Below, piece after piece: positions 53,101 through 64,000 of a stretch of 64,000 nt of DNA. The DNA is taken from assembly GCA_022841745.1 (NCBI GenBank), contig JALHQW010000018.1, forward strand, positions 65,987 to 129,986. The letters are read 5' to 3'. Numbering within the stretch: position 1 is the stretch's first letter; each line of letters begins with the position of its first letter. Position numbers and translations under genes: made by a program. Under the pieces are notes generated by a model that did no database searches, was not told the DNA's origin, and saw nothing but the letters and a program-made list of their open reading frames with translations. The DNA is from Saprospiraceae bacterium (lineage in GTDB: Bacteria; Bacteroidota; Bacteroidia; Chitinophagales; Saprospiraceae).

Positions 53101-56100
53101 TCCAAGTGTTAATAATTCTTCTTTAGTTGCCTGAACTTCTAAATCATCTTGAAGTAATCTAAGCTTCTCAAATTTGTTTTTTAACCCTAAATCTGTTTCA
53201 AGCAATCTCTTTGGCATGGCATTTACTTTTTCCGATGCCTTCAAAAAAGTGTCAATTTCAATGTTATGAATAAACTGGTTTCTTATTTCCATGAAAAGTT
53301 TTAGCCTCTTATACTCTTCATCTTCTATCCTACCTAAATCCAATAGCAGGTCGGCTTTGGATTGAAATGACAATGATGAACCTTGGCTACCAAGTGTTTT
53401 TGGAGATTCTTTTTTGACACGAATCACCTTTATAATTATTTCGCTGAGAGCACTTTCTATTTTTAAAGATTTAAGCAAAACACTAAATCGTTTGACCTCT
53501 TCTTGAATGTTTTCCATGTTATTAAGGCATTTTAATCAACAATACCTACTCCTTTCCCCCTTCCCTTCCCACTCCCCAACAATCGCATCCACCTTCTCCA
53601 GCGTCAGGTTTTCGTGAAACTGCGCCCCAATCATCATCATCGGGGCTGTGCCGCAAGAGCCGAGGCATTCGACGGTCTTGAGGGTGAACTTGCCATCGGG
53701 CGTGGTTTGGCCTTTTTTGATGCCGAGCTTTTGCTCCAAGTGCTTCACGATGTCGTCCGCACCCAGCAGCCAGCAGGAGCTAGTGTGGCAGACCTCGATG
53801 AGGCAACGCCCCACGGGTTGGAGGTTGAACATCGAGTAGAACGAGGCCACTTCATACACCTCAATGGGCTGGAGGTCGAGCAGCGAGGCCACGTAGTCCA
53901 TCACTGGGGCACTCAGCCAGCCGTCGAACTCAGCCTGCGCCAGGTGCAGCACAGGGAGGAGCGCTGACTTCTGGCGGCCGGGGGGGTAGCGGCGGATGGT
54001 TTTTTGAACCAGCGCCAGCGTTTCGTCGCTGAATTTTATGTTGTCAGTTGCAGTCATGCAAACTATTGTTTTTCAAATATTTAGGTACTTATCGCTTTTG
54101 CCGTACTCACCGCTTTGTCATTGCCGAAGGCAAACTGCGACGTCATGTGTGATGTCCTGTGTGGCTTCCCTCGTGACGTTGCGGTTTGCCTACGGCAATG
54201 ACAAACGAGACGTCGCAGTTTGCCTGCGGCAATGACAAACGTGACGTTGCGGGTTGCCTTCGTCAATGACAAATGTGTCAAGCATCCAACTCCCCCGCAA
54301 TCACATTCATACTGCTCATCGTCAAAATCGCATCGCTCAGCATCGAACCTTGAATCATCTCTGGGTACGCTTGGTAGTAGATGAAACAGGGCCGGCGCAA
54401 GTGCAGCCGGAACGGCGTCCGTCCGCCATCGCTGACGAGGTAGAAACCCAACTCGCCGTTGCCGCCTTCGACGGCGTGATAGACCTCACCCTTTGGCACG
54501 TCCATCTCGCCCATCACTATTTTAAATTGGTAAATCAGCGCCTCCATCTTCGAATAGACCTCCTCTTTTGGCGGCAGATAGAACGCTGGCACGTCGGCGG
54601 CGATGGGGCCGTCGGGCATGTTTTTCATGGCCTGTTTGATGATGCTGAGGCTCTGTTTCATTTCTTCGAGGCGAACCATGAAGCGGTCGTAGGTATCGCC
54701 GTTGGTGCCCACGGGGATGTCGAACTCGAAGTCCTCGTAGCTGCAGTAGGGGTTCATCACCCGCACGTCGTAGTCCACGCCAGCAGCACGGAGATTGGGG
54801 CCGGTGAAGCCGTAGGCCAAGGCCCGCTCGGCAGTTATCGGCCCTACGTTTATGGTGCGGTCCATGAAGATGCGGTTTCGGACGAGCAGGCTCTCGAACT
54901 CTGCCAGTTTCGCTGGGAATTCTTTGACGAACTGCTCCAGTTTTTCCCAAGCTTTTGGTGAAAAATCCCGCTCCATGCCGCCGATGCGACCCGTGTTGGT
55001 CGTGAGCCTAGCGCCGCAAACCTCCTCGAAAATCTCGTAGATATGCTCCCGCTCCTGGAAGATGTAGAGGAAGCCAGACAGCGCCCCTGTGTCCACCCCG
55101 ATGACCGAATCGCAGATGATATGGTCAGCGATTCGGGCCAATTCCATGATGATGACTCGGATGTATTGCGCCCTTTTGGGCACTTCGCAACCGATGAGCT
55201 TCTCCACGGTCATGTGCCAGCCCATGTTATTGATGGGAGCCGAGCAGTAGTTCATCCGGTCGGTGATGGGTGCAATTTGGTTGTAGGGACGGTGCTCAGC
55301 CAGCTTTTCGAAGGCCCGGTGGATGTACCCGATGGTCGGCTCGGTGGACACGATGATTTCCCCGTCCATCTTCAGCACGTTCTGGAAAATGCCGTGCGTG
55401 GCGGGGTGCGTGGGGCCGAGGTTCAGCGTCACGTAATCCTTTTCAGGCGTCAGTATGGTTTGATTCTCAATCATTTACAAACAATCATTGTGATTTCAAA
55501 GCAGCTTTTGTCCTTGCCGTAGGCAATCCCGAGAAATCGGGACAAGCGCTGCGGCGTCCTGTTTGACACTTGTGACTTCCGTCGTGGCGTTGCGGTTTGC
55601 CTGCGGCAATGACAAACGTGGGGTGTACGGATTGCCTGCGGCGGTGACAAAAAGGGCATCACCGCCCAAACTTCGCATCGTCCTTATCATGCTTCCCCAA
55701 ATCCTCCAGCGGATATTGCTTACGCATGGGGAAGTAATTCATTTCATCCATGTTCAAAATGCGGCGCAAGTCGGGGTGGCCAACGAAGTTGAACCCGAAG
55801 AAATCGTACTCTTGGCGCTCCATCCAATTGGCCGTTGGCCACAAAATCGTTGCCGAAGGCACATCCAAATCGTTTTCACCCATGAAAAACTTGATGCGGA
55901 TTCGACGGTTCAAGGGCATATTGTGGAGTTGATAGACCATGCCGAACTCCTGGCCCTTATTGTCAGGTATGTGCATCCCGCAGAGCGTAGTCAGGAAGGA
56001 GAAGCCCATTTCGGAGTCGTCTTTCAAAAAAGCAAGCACATTTATAATGGCCGCCTTTTCAACCACGATAATAGGGAAATCGTAAGCCTGCTCTACTGCC

Positions 56101-59100
56101 AGCACTTGCTCGCCGAATCGCTCCCTAAGCTGCCCGGCGATTGCTTCCATCCATTCGATATGTGGTTGTGTTGCTGTCATTTTAGAAAAGTGAGAATGTG
56201 AGAGGATGAGAAGGTGAGAGGGGCGTCTCTCACGCTCTCACCTTCTCACATCTCTCAGGCTCTATTCCAGCCCATAACTCGCCAGCATCTCCTTGTATTC
56301 TGGTGAATGCCGACGTCGTAAGCTCTCGTTTTTAGTCAATTCTTGAATTTTCAAAATGCCGTCCAACACTTGTTCGGGGCGGGGCGGGCAGCCGGGGATG
56401 TAAACATCCACGGGTATGATGCGGTCAATGCCTTGCAAGACCGAATAAGTATCGAAAATGCCGCCACTGCTGGCGCAGGCGCCCATTGAGAGCACCCATT
56501 TCGGCTCGGCCATTTGCTCATAAACTTGTCGGAGGATGGGGCCCATTTTCTTTGAAATAGTACCCATGACCATCAGCAAGTCGGCCTGGCGAGCAGAGAA
56601 GCTGAGGCGCTCGGCCCCGAAGCGGCCAAGGTCGTAGTGTGCTGCCATCGTCGCCATGAACTCGATGCCGCAGCAGGAGGTGGCGAAGGGCAAAGGCCAC
56701 AGCGAATTGGCACGGGCGAGTCCCACCACCTTGTCGAGCGAGGTAGCGAAAAAGCCAGTGCCTTCGAGGCCGGGCGGGGTATTTTCTGGTCGGATGTCAA
56801 TGGACATAAGTACAAAGTATAAAGGAAAAAGTACAAAGTACAAAGGAAAAAGTAAGAGAATCGGAAGTTGCGACGGGTAACTTTTTCCTTTGTACTTTTT
56901 ACTTCTTACTTCTTTTTATTCCCACTTCAGCGCCCCCTTCTTAAAGATGTACATCAGGCCGATGAAGAGCACGGCCATGAAGGTAAACATTTCGAGGAGG
57001 CCAAAGAGGCCGAGTTTTTTGAAGTTGACGGCCCAGGGGTACATGAAAATGACCTCCACATCGAACAAAACGAAGAGGATGGCCACGAGGAAATATTTTA
57101 TGGAAAAGGGGCTGCGGGCGTCGCCAATGGACGGTATGCCACACTCAAAGGCGTCGTCCTTGATGCTGGTCTTGCGCTTGGGGCCGAGGAAGTGGGTAGC
57201 CACCAGGGTTGTCACCACGAAACCTACGGCGACGAACAAGACCATGAGAATGGGAAGATACGGATTCATATTTCATCAAAATTGAGGGGCAAATGTAGGT
57301 ACAAAAAATTTTATACGGCAAACGAACAATCCCTTTGAAAACCACCGATTTTACTGATTAAACTTAACAAAAACTTGTATCGTCACAATATCTTTCGGGG
57401 TTTTCAAGCTAATTTTTAGCCTTTGTTTTGAAAAAAAATCCAAATTAGACAAATTTTATTTTGTAAGATTTTTTCCACACATATTACCAACCATCTTGCC
57501 AACAAATGGTTCAGGAAGAAAAAGGGTTATTTTTGAACGAACCTGACTTTTTACGGTTGCTTTTTAAGGCCAAAAAAATGGCGATTCGAGACGAAATTTT
57601 TGAACTAAATTTGTTCAATTTTTCGTCCAATAAATATGACACAATCCATTGATTTTCAGCAAGATAACAATTTAGACATCCCAGTATTCCACCGTCATTG
57701 GAAAGTGGACGGGGCAAAGGCCGTGGTTTGCATTGTGCATGGCTTGGGTGAGCATATCGGGAGGTACGGCCATGTCGCCAAATTTTTATCAGAAAACGGA
57801 CTTGCCACCTTGGGCCTCGACCACCAAGGGCATGGCAAGACACCCGGCAAGCGTGGCCACTCGGAGGGCCTGGACTCGATGCTCGACGATATTTCGAACC
57901 TCCTTCAATACGCCGGCGAGCTTTATCCCAACACGCCCATTTTCCTCTATGGCCACAGCATGGGTGGGAATTTGGTGTTGAACCATGTTTTGCGAAGGAA
58001 CCCAAAACTGAACGGCGTGATAGCGACCGACCCTTGGATTCGGCTGCCCAACCCCCCTTCACCGTTTTTGGTGGGCTTCGCAAAAATCATGTGCTATATT
58101 GCCCCACAGCATACCCAATCCAACGGCTTGGACATCAGTGGTTTATCGAATGACCGAGCTGTTATTGAGGCTTATAAAAACGACAAATTGGTACATGGTT
58201 TGGTTTCCGTAAAATTGGGTTATGGTCTGTTGAAAGGTGCCAATTGGTTGAACCAGTTTTCAGGCAATGCCCACTGCCCCACCCTACTCATGCACGGCGA
58301 AAACGACCCAATCACCTCGCCGCACGCCACCTCCGAATTTGCGCAGCGGCTAACAGGAGATGTGACCTTCAAACTGTGGCCGGGCCTAAAGCATGAAATA
58401 CACAATGAACCCCAACAGGGCGAGGTTTTGGCGTATTTGGTCGAATGGGTGCAGCAAAAGCTGTGAAATTCGTAACCTTGCGGCGGATTTCGTTCCATTG
58501 AAGACATTCCACCAAGTTTTTAATTAACCTTTTATCTCAATGGTTCGTCAAGTTCTAAAGTTTTGAAGTTTTAGGGTTTGGTGGCAAAACTTAATCACAA
58601 ATCATTTTTGAAAGGGTTGAAAAAACTAACCAATCATTTCAAAAACAGCTATTGGCCCACAACCTTAAAACCCCAAAACCCTAAAACTTTTCAAACCATT
58701 GTTACTTTTTTACCTAAAAAAAATGGATTTAAGCAAAGTACCTAAGTTCACCATCCACAACGCCAAGGATTTCATCATGAATCTTCCCATTTCGGTCAAG
58801 CCTGAATGGTTGGATGGGGTGGACACAAATTTCCATTTCGACATTGAAGGCGACGGTGGTGGGCAGTTCAGCGTCATCGTGAAGGATAACCAAATGCAGG
58901 TGTTTGAGCATTTTGAAGGAGAACCTAAATGTAAAATAACGGCGAAGGAAAAAAACTTCATCGCCCTGCTCAGGGGCGAGTTGAACCCTATGATGGCCGT
59001 TTTCACAGGAAAACTCAAAATAACGAACACGGCGGAAATCATGAAGTATGCGAAGTTGTTTGGGATTATGTAGCATTGCATAGCACGTGAATGCTATTTG

Positions 59101-62100
59101 CTGAATACGAGGCCGAGACAACACATTGATGCATTTGGCTCGGCTTTTCTATTTTAGATGGATGAAATTGGTATGATTTTCACCAATTTGAAAAAAAATT
59201 TCGTTCAGATTAAACCACTCCAAATTTTCAAAGTCAATCAGACTACTTAACCGCAAAAAGCCACTATTTCAGTTCTAATTTTCAATTTTTCAATATGGAT
59301 AGAAGAGCTACCCTTGCAAGGCTTGTTGGGCGTTCCCGCTCAGGCAAGTCAGCGAAGACGGTTTCATCGTTGGACGCTATTTCCGGTCTGACACCCTACA
59401 CAGGGCCATTTGGTTATGAGCAAGCTGCGCATTTGCTCCGGAGGGCCTGTTTTGGTGCTTCTTATCAACAGATTAAAGAGGCTGTAAACGATGGGTTGGA
59501 CGTTACCATGACCAAAATAATGAACTTCTCGCCCACCGACCTTCCAACACCACCAGTCAATTACTATTTCACGGACGACGTAAATACTCCTATCGGTGAA
59601 ACTTGGGTGGACAAGCTCTACAGTGGTGCTATTCCAGGGCTTCGTACTTCAAGGGAACGGTCATTGCGAGCATGGACATTGAACCTAATGCATACTGAGG
59701 GAATCAGCATCAGAGAGAAAATGGTGCTGTTTTGGCACAACCATTTTCCAGTAGCAGATCAACCCGACACTCGTGTATATTATAGTTATAACCAACTGCT
59801 TCGGTTAAATGCGCTTGGAAATTTCAAAAGCTTGACCAAAGCCATGACCATTGAGCCAGCAATGCTGCGGTACTTGAACGGCGACGACAACACCGCCAAT
59901 TCTCCCAATGAAAACTATGCAAGAGAAGTCCTTGAACTTTTCACGATTGGCAAAGGCCCATTGGCTGGGCCCAACGACTACACCAATTATACAGAACAGG
60001 ACGTGGTAGAAATGGCCAAAGTCTTTTCAGGTTGGCGGTCGAGAGTGGTGCCCAACAGCCCACCAGATGACCAAACTATTGAAGCATATTTTACGTTAAA
60101 CCGTCACAACCAGACCACTAAGCAACTCTCCCACCGCTTCAACGACCTGCAAATCCCCAATATGGGCGATCAGGAATATGCTTTTTTAATTGATAAAATC
60201 TTCGAGAAAGACGAATGCGCCAAGTTCATTTGCCGCAAGCTTTACCGCTGGTTCGTTTACTATGAAATACCGCAGCAGGTGGAGGATGAAGTGATTGCGC
60301 CAATGGCGCAAATCCTGCTTGATAATAATTATGAAATCAAGCCTGCACTGGAAGCCTTGTTGAATAGTGAGCATTTCTTCGACACTTTGAACGTGGGTCC
60401 AATGATAAAAAACCCTATTGACTTTGTAATTAGCCTGTTTAAGACGTTCGATATCGACATGACTCCTGCCAATTTATTCCAGCACTATACGGTATTCGTA
60501 CAGGCATATACAAGAACTTCCCAAATGCAAATGCCCTATTTCGATCCACCAAGCGTAGCTGGCTGGAAGGCGTATTACCAAGAGCCGGTTTTTTACCGGC
60601 ATTGGATAAGTTCTGTTACGCTGCCTTTCCGTCAAAATTATACAAACCGGATGCTGGGCGCTGGACTTACGGTCGTTGACGATAACAATAATGTGCTTTT
60701 TGCAGCCAAAATTGATGTATTGAAATTTGTTGCCTTACTTGATAATCCAAATACAGCTGACGCTCTGATTGATGAATGCGTGAAAATTCTTTTCCCGCAG
60801 CCCATCACTCCGTTGCAGCATAGTTATTTGAAGGGGTTGCTTTTGCCAAATGGCCAAGCAGACACAGTTTGGAGCACTCAATATGGTAATTATTTGAGCG
60901 ACCCCAGCAACACTGCTGCGGCAACGCCTGTGCGCAACAAATTGATTGCCCTCCTTCGAGGCATGATGTATATGCCAGAATATTACCTTAGTTAAGTAAG
61001 GGTAGAAGGATTGAAGAACTGGCGGGTAATAGGCTTAACCTATCCCAACAATCTTCAATCGTTCCATCCATCAATCCTTCAATCCTTCAAAAAATGAAGC
61101 GGAGAAATTTCATACAAACCACCGGACTTTCATTGCCTTTACTGCTCAATGGCTTCAAGCTCAGCGCAATGCCAAAGTCATCCATATTCTCAGCCATCAA
61201 TAATGAAAACGACCGAGTGTTGGTGCTCGTACAGCTCAACGGTGGCAATGATGGCCTCGGCATGATCACCCCACTCGATCAATACGACAAATTGGCCAAT
61301 GCCCGGGGTAATATCCTCATCCCGCAGTCGAGCCTGCTTGATGTGGGCTTCAACCAAGCTTTTCACCCCTCCATGACTGGCCTAAAAGGTCTTTTTGATG
61401 AAGGTAAAATGGGTGTGGTGCAAGCTGCGGGCTACCCCAACCAAAACCGCAGTCACTTCCGAAGCACGGATATATGGACTTCTGGCTCCCCAGCTGATGA
61501 GTACTGGGCAACCGGCTGGTTAGGTCGCCATTTCCAAATGGGGCAGCCGAACTTCCCGGATGGATATCCAAATTCGGATTACCCAGACCCATTTGCACTT
61601 ACGCTTGGAGGGACGGTGACGGAGACTTGTCAAGGGTTTACTGCGAATTTCAGTATGGCAGTCAACGACCCGACCATGTTGAACCAGTTGGTGAATAGTG
61701 GCAATGACACTGCACCAAGTACGCCTTATGGTGAGGAGTTGGCATACCTTCGGCAAAGTATTGAATCTACCAATGCTTACAGCAATGGCATAATGGAGGC
61801 TGCTGGCAATGCTACAAACATGGTTACCTACCCCGATACCAACCTTGCAAGCCAATTGAAAAATGTGGCACTGTTGATTGCAGGAGGTTTGAAAACCAAA
61901 GTTTATGTAGTAAACCTCGGCGGGTTTGATACCCACGCTGGCCAGGTGGTGCTTGACCCTACCCTAGGTACCCACTCCGAACTGCTCCAGACATTGAGCG
62001 ATGCAGTGACTGCGTTCCAACAGGATTTGACCATGCTCGGCATCGAAAAACGGGTTGCGACCATGACTTTCAGTGAGTTTGGCCGCCGCATCCGTTCCAA

Positions 62101-64000
62101 CGACAGCCTCGGCACCGACCACGGCGACGCTGCGCCCCTCATGCTTTTCGGATCTTGTGTGAAACCTGGGTTCACAGGTGATAGCCCTGAAATCCCGGAT
62201 GCACCGGAAGTGCAAGAAGCGGTTGCCATGCAATACGATTTCAGGAATATTTATGGCTCATTGTTGATGGATTGGTTCGAGGTGCCTCAGGCCGATGTCC
62301 AGAACTTGTTGTTCCCTGAATTCTCCTATATTCCATTGATGGATGGTTGCAATATCAGCGGGACAGACCAATTGCCTGCCCCCGAAATGCTGGTACTTCC
62401 CTACCCCAATCCATTCAGTCGGGAGGTAAATATTAAATTCAATTGTGGTAACGAGCATGTTCGTCTGACCCTGTTCAACGGTGCTGGCCAAGAGCTTAGA
62501 TTATTGATAAATAAACGCTTGCCAGCCGGGGAGCACATCATTCAATTCGATAGCTCAGGCTTGACAAATGGTAGCTACTATTTCCACCTTCGCCTCGAAA
62601 ATGGGCGACAGAAGACGAAATTGGTGGTGAAAAATTGATTGCTGGATTGCAGAATTGTTGGATTGTTGAATTGTTATTTCGCACGAACTACGATAACAAT
62701 GAAACAATTCAACAATCCAACAATTTCTACCATGTGAATTTCCACCAAAACTTAACTCTTGGAAGCGGCAAATGAACGAAGTACCGTCGTAGCTTTGCCT
62801 GAACTATTTCCAAGTAAAAATGAAGAGCAATTTTCTTGTTTTCCTCCTCCTATTGGCATTCCTGCCCGTTTTCGCCCAAAAGCAATCCTACAAAGTGGCC
62901 TGTATAGGTTTCTATAACTTCGAAAACCTATTTGATACCATAGACAGCCCTGACACGGACGATTCCGAATTTTTGCCAGACGGCAAAAGGAATTGGACAA
63001 CCGAGGTTTACAAAGACAAGCTGAAAAACCTCGACCGGGTAGTTTCTGAACTGGGAACTGACCTTACACCCGATGGCGTGGCCATCCTTGGAGTAGCAGA
63101 AATTGAGAACCGACTCGTGCTGGAGGATTTTGTGAAACAGGAAAAAGTAGCCAGCCGCAACTACCAAATCGTGCATTACGATTCCCCGGATGAACGTGGT
63201 ATTGACGTTGGACTGATTTACCAACCTAAATATTTTACCCTCACTGGTAGTCGGGCCATTCCTTTGTTGATTTACGGAAGTGACGGCGAGCGCAACCTCA
63301 CGAGAGACATCCTTCATGTAAGTGGACTGCTTGATGGTGAGCCTTTACATGTTTTGGTAAACCATTGGCCCAGCCGACGTGGTGGCGAAGCAGCAACTGC
63401 CCCCTACCGAAAAGCAGCTGCTTTGGTGTGTAGGAACGTGAAGGATTCCCTGCTAGCCATTGCCCCCAATGCGAAAGTCATTGTGATGGGTGACCTGAAC
63501 GACGACCCAAACAGCCCCAGCGTAAAGAACGTGATGGACGCCAAAGCCAAGAAAAAGGATGTCCAGCCAGGTGGTTTTTTCAATCCGATGTATGTCTATT
63601 TCAAGGAAGGCTTAGGTACGATGGCCTACCAGGACGCATGGAGCCTTTTTGACCAAATCATCATTTCCGAAGGGCTTGTCAATGAAAATCAACCGGGTTA
63701 TCGCTTCCACAAAGCACATGTGCATAGTAAACCTTACCTGATTCAGAAGACTGGACAATACAAGGGATACCCTTTCCGTACTTTTGATTTTGACAATTAT
63801 ATTGGGGGGTACAGCGATCACTTCCCGGTTTATCTTTATTTGGTGAAAAAAATGGTCAACCCTTAATTAGCCTCCACTTTTTAAGGAACAGATTTTAAAT
63901 AAAGTAACAAATTGATTTTCTTTGCCGGAAAAAAAACGGCATGACAAAATATAATCAGGAGACGGAGGCTTTGATGTTGGCACACTATTCTCGGCTACTC

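Overview
This window looks like a chromosomal segment of a Bacteroidota bacterium, most likely a member of the Saprospirales. The reasons are several proteins with C-terminal type IX secretion (T9SS) sorting tails, a PorQ homologue, DUF5686, DUF1800/DUF1501 and YwqK families, a GTP-type PEP carboxykinase, lipoproteins with SC/AC lipoboxes, Bacteroidota-type promoters (TAnnTTTG) and few Shine-Dalgarno sites. The lineage is inferred from gene content; no rRNA or tRNA gene was seen.

Layout. Bases 1-3308 hold a partial fatty-acid desaturase, an SPFH/prohibitin lipoprotein and an unknown helical protein, all on the minus strand. Bases 3713-8617 encode a giant secreted multidomain protein with a T9SS tail. 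Bases 8730-16474 (minus) encode a TamL-like lipidated Omp85 protein and a TamB-like protein. Next come a VOC protein, a small membrane protein and a DUF5686 outer-membrane protein (to 20251). Bases 20694-31469 are an accessory region of secreted proteins (propeller-like, kelch/LamG, M60 peptidase), lipoproteins, a DUF6882-like protein and three gene fragments that end at repeat elements. Bases 31535-39595 are mostly housekeeping: folE, a class IV aminotransferase carrying an in-frame palindromic repeat expansion, pckG, a YwqK-like lipoprotein, porQ, a crotonase and cysQ. A frameshifted small gene follows. Bases 40191-57269 (minus) carry a complete 14-subunit complex I locus (nuoA to nuoN), interrupted by five non-nuo genes, one of them a Y1 transposase inside a REP/BIME array. 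Bases 57636-63866 (plus) hold a monoacylglycerol-lipase-like hydrolase, an SCP2 protein, a DUF1800-DUF1501 pair and a secreted EEP-family nuclease/phosphatase. A new gene begins at the right edge.

The most unusual property is the intergenic DNA. Almost every gene junction, and most strikingly those inside the nuo locus, carries an inverted repeat. Three classes can be told apart: (i) dispersed palindromes sharing one sequence (core GCCGAAGGC), (ii) the REP/BIME set around the transposase, and (iii) inverted repeats whose arms are themselves built from degenerate 7-10 bp words in quasi-tandem, with a different word at most loci and a C-poor 5' arm. Related palindromic DNA has also entered coding sequence, in frame in the aminotransferase, and as 120-bp elements next to which two genes are truncated. 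Class (iii) and the coding insertions are the best candidates for something undescribed.
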